NCBI RefSeq assembly: GCF_934307085.1
Contig: NZ_CAKRCF010000030.1
Location: 1-40,865 of the forward strand
From: an uncultured Anaerobutyricum sp.
Lineage (GTDB): Bacteria > Bacillota > Clostridia > Lachnospirales > Lachnospiraceae
DNA length: 40,865 nt
Direction of reading: 5' to 3'
In this document: piece by piece, positions 32,944-40,789 of the stretch
Layout: the number at the start of each line of letters is the position of its first letter
Numbering within the stretch: the first letter of the stretch is position 1
Position numbers and translations under genes: made by a program
The notes under the pieces: model-generated
What the model saw: the letters and a program-made list of their open reading frames with translations, nothing else
Told to the model about the DNA's origin: nothing
The model's database searches: none

Positions 32944-34176
32944 TTACTTATTTTCCTCTTTGGCATAAACATCCATTGCGGCAGCAACACCTTCATCGGT
33001 AGAAACATTTACTCCGTTGCGGCGCATAACTGCTCCAAGTGCTCCAAGAAGAATAAGGATATTTCTCTTCTGGCTTGAATATCCCATATTTCCGATTCTG
33101 AGAATCTTTCCATCTAAAGGACCAAAAGAAGTTGCAATCTCGATACCAAATTCATTTAATAACATTCCACGGATTGCTTTTCCGTCCGCACCTTCTGGAA
33201 TATTGATTGCAGTTACAACAGGCATCTTGTGAGCTACATCACCGAAAATAGTCAATCCCATTGCATTTAAACCTGCAGTAAGTGCAGTATCATTTAATTT
33301 ATGTCTTGCAAAACGTGCCTCTAAAGTCTCTTCCATAACACATCTTAACGCTTCATGAACCGCATACTGCATACTTGTTGCCTCTGTATGATGGTTTAAG
33401 CGACGTGGGCTCCAATAATCTTCTAACTGACCAAGATCAAGATAGTTACTTGGAATCTGTGGAAGAATACCTGCGATATCACTGTCTGTACGGATACCTT
33501 TTTCTACACGTTTTCTCTGCTTTACGATGTTTTCAATCTGCTCGTTATATGTAATTAAAGCTGCACCAGATGGAGCAGATACACATTTCTGAGTACCGGA
33601 AATACAGGCAGAAAGTTTCCACTCATCTACTTTTACTTCTGCACCACCTAAAGTAGCAACAGAATCTACGATAAGTAATGCACCATATTTCTCGCATATT
33701 TTTCCAATTTCATCTAAAGGCTGCATCATAGAAGTAGATGTCTCACCATGAATACATGCCACTGCTTTATATTTATGTTTCTTTAATTCTGCCTCGATTT
33801 CTTCCGGCTCAAAAACTGTACCCCATTCTCTCTCTAACAGAGTAATGTCAGCACCGCAGCGCTCTAAAATCTCAGAAAGTAAATATCCAAAACGTCCGAA
33901 CGCAGGAATCAGCACTTTATCTCCTGGACAGATTGCACCAGTAAGAACTGTCTCTAATCCTCCACGAGAAGTAGTATCTACTACATAAGTCTGTTTATTC
34001 TTTGTCTGGAACAGATAACGCTCCATTTCCATTGTTTCATTCATTAAAGCTGTAAACTCAGGGTCAAACTGACCTAAAATATGTGCACTCATCGCACGAA
34101 GTACACGTGGGTCTGCCTCTACAGGACCTGGAGTCATCAATGTACGTGGTGATGGATTAATTTCTTTAAACTTCAT
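32944..34176 (-). CDS. pucG: (S)-ureidoglycine--glyoxylate aminotransferase
   Basis: 410 residues, class V PLP enzyme. Transfers the amino group of ureidoglycine to glyoxylate, giving oxalurate and glycine. Seen: MTPGPVEADPRVLRAMS and ILGQFDPEFTALMNETMEM at the N-terminus, PLP-binding DTTSRGGLE, HGETSTSM, Asp171 in LIVDSVATLGG and the PLP lysine Lys197 in SGTQKCVSAPSG, then RRLNHHTEATSM. These runs are those of Bacillus subtilis PucG rather than of alanine- or serine-glyoxylate aminotransferases, and the ureide cluster supports it. Own promoter (34302-34330) with a leader hairpin; terminator follows. The ribosome binding site is AAAGGAAGG. Confidence 0.92.
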   Translation of the reverse strand: MKFKEINPSPRTLMTPGPVEADPRVLRAMSAHILGQFDPEFTALMNETMEMERYLFQTKNKQTYVVDTTSRGGLETVLTGAICPGDKVLIPAFGRFGYLLSEILERCGADITLLEREWGTVFEPEEIEAELKKHKYKAVACIHGETSTSMMQPLDEIGKICEKYGALLIVDSVATLGGAEVKVDEWKLSACISGTQKCVSAPSGAALITYNEQIENIVKQRKRVEKGIRTDSDIAGILPQIPSNYLDLGQLEDYWSPRRLNHHTEATSMQYAVHEALRCVMEETLEARFARHKLNDTALTAGLNAMGLTIFGDVAHKMPVVTAINIPEGADGKAIRGMLLNEFGIEIATSFGPLDGKILRIGNMGYSSQKRNILILLGALGAVMRRNGVNVSTDEGVAAAMDVYAKEENK

Positions 34177-34232
34177 TACAATGCCTTCCTTTCTATCATA
34201 TAAAACCTGTTGTTACACAAGTCCCTTATTGC

Positions 34233-34275
34233 AAAATAGTTCCAAGGAGAGTTGATCCGTCCTTGGAACTATTTT
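34233..34275. promoter_or_regulatory. perfect hairpin in the pucG leader
   Basis: AAAATAGTTCCAAGGA (34233-34248) and TCCTTGGAACTATTTT (34260-34275), 16 bp without mismatch. It starts about 20 nt after the predicted pucG start site and ends 57 nt before its ATG, so it may act as an attenuator; it is terminator-like on both strands. Confidence 0.6.
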
Positions 34276-34301
34276 GTATTTTCTATCTAACTGTTAAAAA
34301 T

Positions 34302-34330
34302 ATTATAAAATTTTTCCCATTTTCTTTCAA
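34302..34330 (-). promoter_or_regulatory. pucG promoter
   Basis: On the minus strand TTGAAA (34330-34325), 17 bp, TATAAT (34307-34302). Confidence 0.6.
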
Positions 34331-34443
34331 TGTGCAAGTTGTATATTAAATAACCAATTTAATATGCAGATGGCACAAAGTTAAATTAGAGTCCAAGATT
34401 TTCTATTCCCAACCAGAATTAGATATACCTGCCAAAGATTAGC

Positions 34444-34472
34444 TTGCAGTTTTTTTTTGAAACTGCTATAGT
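34444..34472 (+). promoter_or_regulatory. promoter of the cation efflux gene
   Basis: TTGCAG (34444-34449), 17 bp, TATAGT (34467-34472). The spacer and -35 also form a small hairpin, GCAGTTT/AAACTGC. Confidence 0.5.
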
Positions 34473-34509
34473 AAAATAGATATTGTACTTACAACATGGG
34501 GGACTATTT

Positions 34510-35700
34510 ATGACAGATTTTCTTGTAAACAAATTTGTAAAAGACAGCACGAATATTGAAAGTACTGAGGTCCGAACTCGCTATGGTATGCTTGCCAGCG
34601 TTGTTGGGATTTTTTGTAATGTACTGCTTTTTTCTGTGAAGCTTTCCATTGGTCTTATTTTAAGTTCTCTCGCTGTTACAGCAGATGCTTTTAATAACTT
34701 ATCAGATGCAGCTTCATCAATTATCAGCTTTATCGGTGTAAAAATGGCTGGAAAGCCTGCAGATGCAGAACATCCTTTTGGGCATGGCCGGATTGAGTAC
34801 ATTGCGGCATTAATCGTTTCTTTCCTCGTCATCGAAGTTGGATTTACTTTCTTCAAAAGCTCTATATCAAAGATACTGCATCCAGAAGAAATTACTTTTG
34901 ATCTTGTTCCATTCATTATTCTTATTTTGTCAATTCTTATAAAGTTATGGATGGCATTTTTTAATACCAGGCTTGGAAAAAGAATTGATTCTAAAGTAAT
35001 GCTTGCAACTGCTGCAGATTCTCTTGGTGATGTTATTACTACAAGTGCTACAGTTATCTCTATTATTATCTGCCATTTTACATCTATTAATGTCGATGCT
35101 ATTGCTGGTCTGATCGTTTCTGCTATTGTTATATGGTCAGGAATTTCTATTGCGAAGGATACATTAGAACCTTTAATTGGAGAGCGTGTTCCTATTGAAC
35201 TTTATCAAAAGATTACCAGCATCGTAGAATCCTATGATGGTATTGTTGGCACTCATGACCTGATTGTTCACAACTATGGTCCAAATCAAAGTATGGCAAC
35301 AATTCATGCAGAGGTCCCAAACGATGTTAGTATTGAAGTATCTCATGAAATTATTGATCGGGTCGAACGAGATGTAAAAAGACAACTGAATATTCTTCTT
35401 GTTATTCATATGGATCCCGTTGAAATGCGTGATGAAGAAGTCCTTGAACTTCGTGATAAAACTTCTCGTATTATCCAGGCACTTGATCCTGAACTTAATT
35501 TTCATGATTTTCGTGTTTTAAAGGAAAATGAACAGAAAAATCTTGTTTTTGATCTTGTTGTTCCAGATTCTTATACAGAAAAAGACGCAAACCGTGTTAT
35601 GCATCAACTTGTTTCACTTCTTCATGAAATGCAGGATGATGTAGAATGTATTATTACATTAGACAGAAGTTTTGAAGCACCGGAAACGTCCATGAAATAA
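34510..35700 (+). CDS. cation diffusion facilitator (divalent metal efflux)
   Basis: 396 residues with six membrane spans in the first 210 residues and a cytoplasmic C-terminal domain of about 180 residues, longer than the usual 90 or so. Metal-site motifs: ADAFNNLSDA in helix 2 and AADSLGDV in helix 5, each with the transport Asp pair, and the family signature HPFGHGRIEY. Likely exports Zn, Fe or Mn; the DxxxD form (Asp rather than His in helix 2) hints at Mn or Fe, but this is not decisive. GGGGGA 6 nt before the ATG at 34510 sets the start. Monocistronic and unrelated in function to the ureide genes as far as I can see. Confidence 0.9.
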   Translation: MTDFLVNKFVKDSTNIESTEVRTRYGMLASVVGIFCNVLLFSVKLSIGLILSSLAVTADAFNNLSDAASSIISFIGVKMAGKPADAEHPFGHGRIEYIAALIVSFLVIEVGFTFFKSSISKILHPEEITFDLVPFIILILSILIKLWMAFFNTRLGKRIDSKVMLATAADSLGDVITTSATVISIIICHFTSINVDAIAGLIVSAIVIWSGISIAKDTLEPLIGERVPIELYQKITSIVESYDGIVGTHDLIVHNYGPNQSMATIHAEVPNDVSIEVSHEIIDRVERDVKRQLNILLVIHMDPVEMRDEEVLELRDKTSRIIQALDPELNFHDFRVLKENEQKNLVFDLVVPDSYTEKDANRVMHQLVSLLHEMQDDVECIITLDRSFEAPETSMK

Positions 35701-35715
35701 TATATAAAACCAGAC

Positions 35716-35851
35716 AATCCTCTTCTTGAAATTAAAGACAGCCGCCGCTTATTTATCACACCTCATATGGCATGGGCAAGCAAGCAAAGAAGCATGTATA
35801 AAACTCATGGAAATCAGCTTTAACAGCATAAAAGAATTTTTAAATATTTAG
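35716..35851 (+). pseudogene. 3' remnant of a D-2-hydroxyacid dehydrogenase
   Basis: Directly after the efflux gene the frame reads NPLLEIKDSRRLFITPHMAW, the C-terminal signature of glycerate/hydroxypyruvate reductase-type D-2-hydroxyacid dehydrogenases including the ITPH catalytic His, then ASKQR. A frameshift/deletion follows, and the homologous tail EISFNSIKEFLNI continues in another frame up to the TAG at 35849-35851. The remaining 250 or more residues are missing. Confidence 0.65.
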
Positions 35852-35855
35852 AAAT

Positions 35856-35903
35856 ATCCAGTGTTCTGGCAAGTATTAAATAAGTCAGAACACTGGATTT
35901 TTA
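35856..35903 (+). terminator. terminator after the dehydrogenase remnant
   Basis: ATCCAGTGTTCTG (35856-35868) pairs with CAGAACACTGGAT (35886-35898), followed by TTTTAAT. It can serve the efflux gene and, from the other side, the ArsC-like gene. Confidence 0.8.
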
Positions 35904-35923
35904 ATAAACATATCAATTATATT

Positions 35924-36277
35924 CTACAGTTTCTCCTCCCATTCTTTTTCCTTAAATCCAACCAGTACAAAGTCCTCACCGACAACAATTGGGCGCTTCA
36001 CAAGCATACCATCTGTCGCAAGTAACGCATACTGCTCATCTTCGCTCATTCCCGGCAGCTTATCCTTAATTCCGTTATTGCGGTAAACCTGCCCGCTTGT
36101 ATTAAAGAAACGCTTCAATGGAAGTCCACTTTTCTCATGCCATTCCTTAAGTTCCTCCGCTGTTGGATTCTGTTCCACGATATGTCTGTCATCATATTCT
36201 ACTCCATGTTCCTGAAGCCATTTCCCCGCCTTTTTGCAGGTGGAACACTTTGGATACTCTACAAATAATACTTTCAT
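35924..36277 (-). CDS. ArsC/Spx-family thioredoxin-like protein
   Basis: 117 residues with the ArsC-family fold: CxxC motif at Cys11-Cys14 (YPKCSTCKKAG), LPLKRFFNTSG, YRNNGIKDKL, and the conserved Arg in DGMLVKRPIVVG. This layout fits the YffB/YusI branch or Spx-like proteins. Arsenate reductases of this fold normally carry a CX5R active site, which is absent, and no ars genes are near, so arsenate reduction is unlikely. Spx itself binds RNA polymerase under thiol stress; that role cannot be claimed from sequence alone. Monocistronic. Confidence 0.85.
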   Translation of the reverse strand: MKVLFVEYPKCSTCKKAGKWLQEHGVEYDDRHIVEQNPTAEELKEWHEKSGLPLKRFFNTSGQVYRNNGIKDKLPGMSEDEQYALLATDGMLVKRPIVVGEDFVLVGFKEKEWEEKL

Positions 36278-36392
36278 TTCCCTTTCTCCCTTAACTATTT
36301 AATATATTAAAATATTTCCTTAACTCTTAAAATTTGAACTTTTTAATTATAGCTACTTACCTCTATAGAATGTTATCAAAACTTCTACGCAG

Positions 36393-37067
36393 TTAAATAT
36401 TCTCTATCTGCCAGTCAATCGGCTCTAACTCATGGAAACGCAAAAATTCATTCGCCTGACTGAAATGTCTGCATCCAAAAAATCCCCGATATGCTGATAA
36501 TGGACTTGGATGAGGTGCCTCTAAAATCAAATGCTTTGGATTCGTAAGCATCGGTTTCTTATTCTGTGCAGGTCTTCCCCAAAGTAAAAATACAATAGGC
36601 CTGTCCTGTGCATTAAGTACACGAATTGCTGCATCCGTAAACTCTTCCCATCCAATTCCTCTATGAGAATTCGCCTGATGTGCCCGAACGGTAAGTACCG
36701 TATTCAATAAAAGTACGCCTTGCTTCGCCCACTTTACAAGATAACCATTATTAGGAATATAACATCCAAGATCATCATGAAGTTCCTTATAAATATTCAC
36801 CAGTGATGGGGGAATCTCTACACCCGGCTTTACAGAAAAGCTTAGTCCGTGTGCCTGTCCATTATTATGATATGGATCTTGTCCAAGAATTACAACCTTA
36901 ACATCTTTCAATGGAGTCAGATGAAATGCACTGAAAATTTCATCGGATGGTGGAAAAATCTCTCTTGTCCTATATTCTTCATTTATCTTTTTATAGAGTT
37001 CTCTATAATACGGTTTTCTATACTCTTCCTTTAGGGCTTCTGCCCAGTCATTATTAATCGCTGCCAT
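36393..37067 (-). CDS. ung: uracil-DNA glycosylase
   Basis: 224 residues, family 1 UDG. Removes uracil from DNA in base excision repair. Signatures: the water-activating loop VVILGQDPYHNNGQAHGLSFSV with Asp64, LLLNTVLTVRAHQANSH, VFLLWGRPAQ, and the DNA-intercalation loop HPSPLSAYRGFFGCRHFS with the catalytic His. Length and all motifs are normal. Monocistronic, same strand as its neighbours. Confidence 0.97.
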   Translation of the reverse strand: MAAINNDWAEALKEEYRKPYYRELYKKINEEYRTREIFPPSDEIFSAFHLTPLKDVKVVILGQDPYHNNGQAHGLSFSVKPGVEIPPSLVNIYKELHDDLGCYIPNNGYLVKWAKQGVLLLNTVLTVRAHQANSHRGIGWEEFTDAAIRVLNAQDRPIVFLLWGRPAQNKKPMLTNPKHLILEAPHPSPLSAYRGFFGCRHFSQANEFLRFHELEPIDWQIENI

Positions 37068-37150
37068 TTTCTATCCTCGGTTTCTTTCTACTGTTTTTCT
37101 ATAATTCCCATTATATCTCATAGCGATAAGCAGTGCAATAATCTCCTAAC

Positions 37151-38017
37151 CTATAATCTTTCTTCTTTACAGAAGATTGGCTGATACATTTCAACCCCAA
37201 AGATTTCTTTATACAAATCACATTTGCATAAAAGCAGATAATATGGATTCATTCCTTCCTGATACATAGATTCGAAATTGCCCATACCTTTTGCAATAAT
37301 GACATCTGCTTCTTTTATTTTCCGTTCTGCATCCTCATTTAATTGTTCTTTGACTGTTCCCATTATGGCCGCCCCATTCTCAATAACCGGTACGACCTGT
37401 GTAAGCCCAACTTCTTTTGCATCTTCCATAGTAGCATCATTTGAAGCTATGCCACCTCGAACCATTGCTGTAATTTTGAGATTTTTATATTTATTTTGCA
37501 GTTCTTCAATAAAAATTTTATCAAGTACAATTTCTCCACAGTTATCTGTAATATAAAGTAAATTTTTTGCCTTTGCAAGTTCAGCTTCAAGATATGCTAC
37601 TTCTTCCTTAGATATTTTTAATTCATTTACTTTATCTAATAATCCCTGCAATAACTGATCATCGATTTTATTTGCCGCACCAAAATCAATATAATTTCCG
37701 GCACAGACATATTTAATACAGGTTTCTATATCATTGTTTTTCTGAATTTGTCCTTTGATTTCTTCTTCTTTTTCAAGCATATACTGATTATATCGATGCT
37801 TTAACGCAGGATAATCTACATCTTCTTCATAGTATTCTTTATAAATATCTTTTATACGTTTTTCGACCATTGGGGCACATTCCTTAGTACCGTATTCATA
37901 GAGTATTTTTAACACTTTTTGTATATATTCTTTTTTCTTTTGCTCGTCTGAATATTTACGAATTGTCCTCTCCTGTTTGGATAGCATACAGGCAATACAT
38001 CTTGAATTTGCAATCAT
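37151..38017 (-). CDS. DUF89 (damage-control phosphatase ARMT1-like) protein
   Basis: 288 residues of the DUF89 metal-dependent phosphatase family. N-terminal Cys7 and Cys10 (SRCIACML) mark the bacterial/archaeal branch. The metal site is the run LLYITDNCGEIVLDKIF (Asp, Asn, Glu, Asp) at about 153-169, with VRGGIASNDATMEDA and IIAKGMGNFES downstream. Family members hydrolyse unwanted phosphorylated sugars or cofactor by-products; the substrate here is unknown. It starts 176 bp after the eutP stop on the same strand, with a terminator between, so it is probably transcribed separately. Confidence 0.88.
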   Translation of the reverse strand: MIANSRCIACMLSKQERTIRKYSDEQKKKEYIQKVLKILYEYGTKECAPMVEKRIKDIYKEYYEEDVDYPALKHRYNQYMLEKEEEIKGQIQKNNDIETCIKYVCAGNYIDFGAANKIDDQLLQGLLDKVNELKISKEEVAYLEAELAKAKNLLYITDNCGEIVLDKIFIEELQNKYKNLKITAMVRGGIASNDATMEDAKEVGLTQVVPVIENGAAIMGTVKEQLNEDAERKIKEADVIIAKGMGNFESMYQEGMNPYYLLLCKCDLYKEIFGVEMYQPIFCKEERL

Positions 38018-38088
38018 ACTATTTTCTCTCTTCTTTCTTATATATTTTTATGATTATAGACATAATACATTAAGTTCATAGTAAAAGG

Positions 38089-38108
38089 GACATTTTCTTA
38101 AAAATGTC
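38089..38108. other. small perfect hairpin upstream of the DUF89 gene
   Basis: GACATTTT-CTTA-AAAATGTC, 72 bp before the start codon. Could be an operator; nothing else supports a role. Confidence 0.3.
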
Positions 38109-38153
38109 TGACTAAGTAATCTCATTATTACATTATGTTTCATTATATCATAT

Positions 38154-38185
38154 AAAAAATCTCCAGAGTAAAAACCCTGGAGATT
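38154..38185 (-). terminator. terminator after eutP
   Basis: AATCTCCAG (38158-38166) pairs with CTGGAGATT (38177-38185); on the minus strand it is followed by TTTTT. Confidence 0.8.
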
Positions 38186-38193
38186 CCCTTTAA

Positions 38194-38712
38194 CTATATC
38201 CTCAATGTATGTTTTTCGCTCTCACCTGGACCAAATCCTAGCTTATCATACTCTGCTTTCGCCACTTCCCACGGAAGGACATCTACAGGTTCCTTGAGAT
38301 AACTTAAAATTTCGGCGATACCTTCTCCTGTATACGCACTGGTAAAAAATATCTTCTTACACCCTGCAAGACGCAGCCACTCTGCCGCCAGTTCTGGGTT
38401 CGCTGCCCAGTGGTCACACTTTGTAACAACGCCCACGACTTCACGGTTACTTACAGATACTACATTCGGCGGATAAAGAGAAAATGGTTCAATCGCACTC
38501 ATTAAAAGCCCGATAATATCTGCCTCGCATCCGTAAACTGCCAAAGCTCCTGATAACTGTTTCGTCTCTGCGTACTCACCCGGTGTGTCGATAATTACAT
38601 CGAAGTTATTCACATACTGCGTCTTATGGTAAGTAATCGGCTTACCCTTCATCGCCTGCATTATCGTAGTCTTACCTGATTCACTACGACCAACAAACAT
38701 TATTTTACGCAT
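38194..38712 (-). CDS. eutP: EutP/PduV-family small GTPase-like protein
   Basis: About 172 residues. P-loop GRSESGKTT at residues 8-16, switch/G3 region IIDTPGEYAE, G4-like TKCDHW and G5-like TSAYTGEG, all as in EutP/PduV, which accompany ethanolamine, propanediol or choline microcompartment operons and may aid shell positioning or act as an acetate kinase (reported for EutP). AGGGTGG 4 nt before the ATG at 38712 sets the start; the frame opens 21 nt earlier at TTG. Pairs with eutS upstream, but a 162-bp gap with decayed repeats separates them and no enzyme genes follow. Confidence 0.92.
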   Translation of the reverse strand: MRKIMFVGRSESGKTTIMQAMKGKPITYHKTQYVNNFDVIIDTPGEYAETKQLSGALAVYGCEADIIGLLMSAIEPFSLYPPNVVSVSNREVVGVVTKCDHWAANPELAAEWLRLAGCKKIFFTSAYTGEGIAEILSYLKEPVDVLPWEVAKAEYDKLGFGPGESEKHTLRI

Positions 38713-38769
38713 ATAACCACCCTGTCTTCCCAATTCACGTCTGACTTATACTTTTATTGCATTCATCAT

Positions 38770-38905
38770 GCTGCTATTGTATATCACGATTGCTATTCCA
38801 CTTCTTAGCCACTATGACATGCCCCAATTACTATTTCACTTCCTAGCTACCATGATATAACCATGGTTCCTATTCTACTTCTTAGTAACAGGGCATGTAG
38901 CATAT
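38770..38905. repeat. decayed tandem copies of the eutS 3' end
   Basis: The last bases of eutS and its stop (CTACTTCTTAGTAACAGG, from about 38873) recur as CTATTTCACTTCCTAGCTAC near 38831 and as CTATTCCACTTCTTAGCCAC near 38791, a period of about 40 bp. Confidence 0.5.
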
Positions 38906-39258
38906 CCTAAATCATTCTGGAAATAATGGATAACAGCCTTAACAGCAGATTCTACTGCAGAAATACGTCCTGTCAGAATTAAAGTACCGCTGAAACGGTC
39001 TACGAATCCCAGATAAACGTCTCCACTCTTGATAGCGATATCTGCACCGATTACGGCAGATTCACTCGGAGTAACTGTGATAATACCGATTGCAGAACGG
39101 TCAAAATCGATATCTGGATTCAGTCCTAACTTACGGTATACGATTGGCTTAGGGCTTGTAATAACATGAGCCAGTGTAATCTGTCTTCCAGGCACAGTCT
39201 CCTGAATAATACGTAATCTTCCTTCTGTGTCCTTTGGTAATAATTCTTTGATATCCAT
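38875..39258 (-). CDS. eutS: bacterial microcompartment shell protein EutS/PduU type
   Basis: 127 residues. A circularly permuted single BMC domain, with the N-terminal extension RIIQETVPGRQITLAHVI that forms the beta-barrel of PduU/EutS and the BMC core IGIITVTPSESAVIGADIAIK, VYLGFVDRFSGTLILTG and AVESAVKAVIHYF. Forms hexameric shell tiles of ethanolamine- or propanediol-type compartments. AAAGGAG 8 nt before the ATG. It is followed only by eutP, and divergent metF lies upstream, so the main compartment operon must be elsewhere. A TG-A-TATAAT promoter lies about 95 bp upstream. Confidence 0.94.
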   Translation of the reverse strand: MDIKELLPKDTEGRLRIIQETVPGRQITLAHVITSPKPIVYRKLGLNPDIDFDRSAIGIITVTPSESAVIGADIAIKSGDVYLGFVDRFSGTLILTGRISAVESAVKAVIHYFQNDLGYATCPVTKK

Positions 39259-39689
39259 AATGTCAGCTCCTTTAATTCTTATTTATGTTCATCATTACAC
39301 TCATAATAATGACATCACACCCAAATTGGCGTAAATGTACTCCTATGCGAACATTATATCACACCCATTTTGAACATTCTATGAAAAAATTGGACAGTTC
39401 ATGGGATTAGTTGGCACTTTCTTGATAATTCGCACAAAAAAGGGTAAAATATCAACGGGAAAAAGCAACAGATTGCAATATACTTAAAACTGATTCAGAA
39501 GTAAGGGAAAACATATCCATTTTCATCTATTCTTCATAATATAATGCTACAAAAAACTTTAAAGTATAAAGATATGCCAATAAGGCTATGCTAAAAAAAT
39601 CAATATATTACCTGAATTGTCATAAGTTATAAATTGTAAGTTGTTGCAAAATATAATTAAAACATAACTTATAGAAAGGAATTAATTTC
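39259..39689. promoter_or_regulatory. divergent promoter region between eutS and metF
   Basis: Leftward: an extended -10 (TATAAT on the minus strand at 39358-39353) with ATCACACCCA repeated at 39314-39323 and 39358-39367, 44 bp apart, the second touching the -10. Rightward: TATAAT at 39652-39657 enclosed by a 9-bp inverted repeat (39622-39630, 39664-39672) just before the metF ribosome binding site. No riboswitch was recognised in the 431 bp; the stretch 39400-39600 shows nothing I can name. Confidence 0.45.
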
Positions 39690-40556
39690 ATGAATACAAT
39701 GCAGACAAACCCACAAGATATTTTAAAGACTCTTTCTTTATCTTTTGAGGTTTTTCCTCCTAAGAAATGGGAAGACTTTCCAGGATTATATGAAACACTT
39801 GATGAATTAAAAGGATTACATCCAGAATTTATAAGCTGTACCTACGGAGCAGGTGGAAGCAACAGCAAAAAAACTGCAGAAATTGCTTCTCATATTGAAA
39901 ATGAACTGGGAATCCGCTCTATTGCACACCTTACCTGTGCTGCTTTAACAGAGGAAAAACTTTTATCCACAATAGAAAATTTCAAAAATGCCGGAATCCA
40001 CAGCGTACTTGCCCTTCGTGGGGATAAACCATTTGATATGAGTGAAGAAGATTTTGCAAACCGTCAGTATAAACACCCATCTGAAATCATCCCAATCTTA
40101 AAAAAAGCTGGTTTCCGTGTCGCTGCTGCCTGCTATCCAGAAAAACACTATGAAGCACCTTCTATGGAAGAGGACCTCCACTGGCTCAAACACAAAGTAG
40201 AGCAAGGTGCTGATGCCTTAATCAGTCAGCTTTTCTTTGACAACGATGCATTTTACCGATTTATGGATGCCGCTGACCAAAAGGGTATCACCGTTCCTGT
40301 TCATGCAGGAATCATGCCAATCACCAGCGCGAAAATGATCAACACCACTATCAATCTGTCCGGGGCCAGCATTCCAAAGGCACTCTCTGATTTAATCGCA
40401 ACTTACGGGGAGAATCCTTCGGATATGCGAAAGGCTGGAATTGAATATGCGGCAAGGCAGATTAATGATCTGGCAGAACAAGGGATGCATTACGTGCATA
40501 TCTATACGATGAATCATAGTGAAACGGCAAAAGAAATCTGCCACTTAATTAAATAA
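39690..40556 (+). CDS. metF: 5,10-methylenetetrahydrofolate reductase
   Basis: 288 residues, TIM-barrel FAD enzyme. Reduces methylene-THF to methyl-THF for methionine synthesis or, in acetogenic or one-carbon metabolism, for the Wood-Ljungdahl methyl branch. Motifs: LSFEVFPPK with the catalytic Glu, SCTYGAGGS, SIAHLTCAALT, VLALRGDKP (folate site), ACYPEKHYEA, ADALISQLFFDNDAFYRF, and VHAGIMPITS. AAAGGA precedes the ATG by 9 nt. Stands alone: no metV or metH next to it, so its pathway cannot be told from context. Confidence 0.96.
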   Translation: MNTMQTNPQDILKTLSLSFEVFPPKKWEDFPGLYETLDELKGLHPEFISCTYGAGGSNSKKTAEIASHIENELGIRSIAHLTCAALTEEKLLSTIENFKNAGIHSVLALRGDKPFDMSEEDFANRQYKHPSEIIPILKKAGFRVAAACYPEKHYEAPSMEEDLHWLKHKVEQGADALISQLFFDNDAFYRFMDAADQKGITVPVHAGIMPITSAKMINTTINLSGASIPKALSDLIATYGENPSDMRKAGIEYAARQINDLAEQGMHYVHIYTMNHSETAKEICHLIK

Positions 40557-40557
40557 C

Positions 40558-40650
40558 AATTTGTTGATTTGGTAACAGATGCCACTGTAGAAGAATTTGT
40601 GCAATCCTAACAGTCAATTCTTCTACAGCAGCACCTGTCTAGTTTAACAA
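40558..40650 (+). terminator. large hairpin after metF
   Basis: CTGTAGAAGAATT (40585-40597) and AATTCTTCTACAG (40616-40628) form a 13-bp stem, with further bulged pairing outward (ATTTGTT with AACAAAT). No T run follows, so it may be a processing or stabilising structure rather than a classical terminator. Confidence 0.5.
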
Positions 40651-40689
40651 ATCCTATTTAGAATAAAAAATATGAATTTTAGAAAGTAA

Positions 40690-40729
40690 AAAGAGCCAAC
40701 AAAGTAAATTTTACTTTGTCGGCTCTTTT
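40690..40729. terminator. terminator of the rRNA operon (bidirectional)
   Basis: AAAGAGCC-ACAAAGTAAA pairs with TTTACTTTGT-GGCTCTTT with a 1-2 nt loop; T runs on both strands. It is 60 bp downstream of the 23S end on the minus strand and also faces metF. Confidence 0.85.
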
Positions 40730-40789
40730 TTATATCATATACCTTCAAAACTACACACAAACTATCATCTTCTATTCCAATAACTTCTT

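Noticed and set aside
35924..36277. Arsenate reductase
   Set aside because: The CxxC motif and absence of ars genes fit the Spx/YffB branch better; no arsenical context.
39259..39689. SAM or other methionine-type riboswitch before metF
   Set aside because: No S-box or T-box core was seen; only promoter-like boxes and a short inverted repeat.
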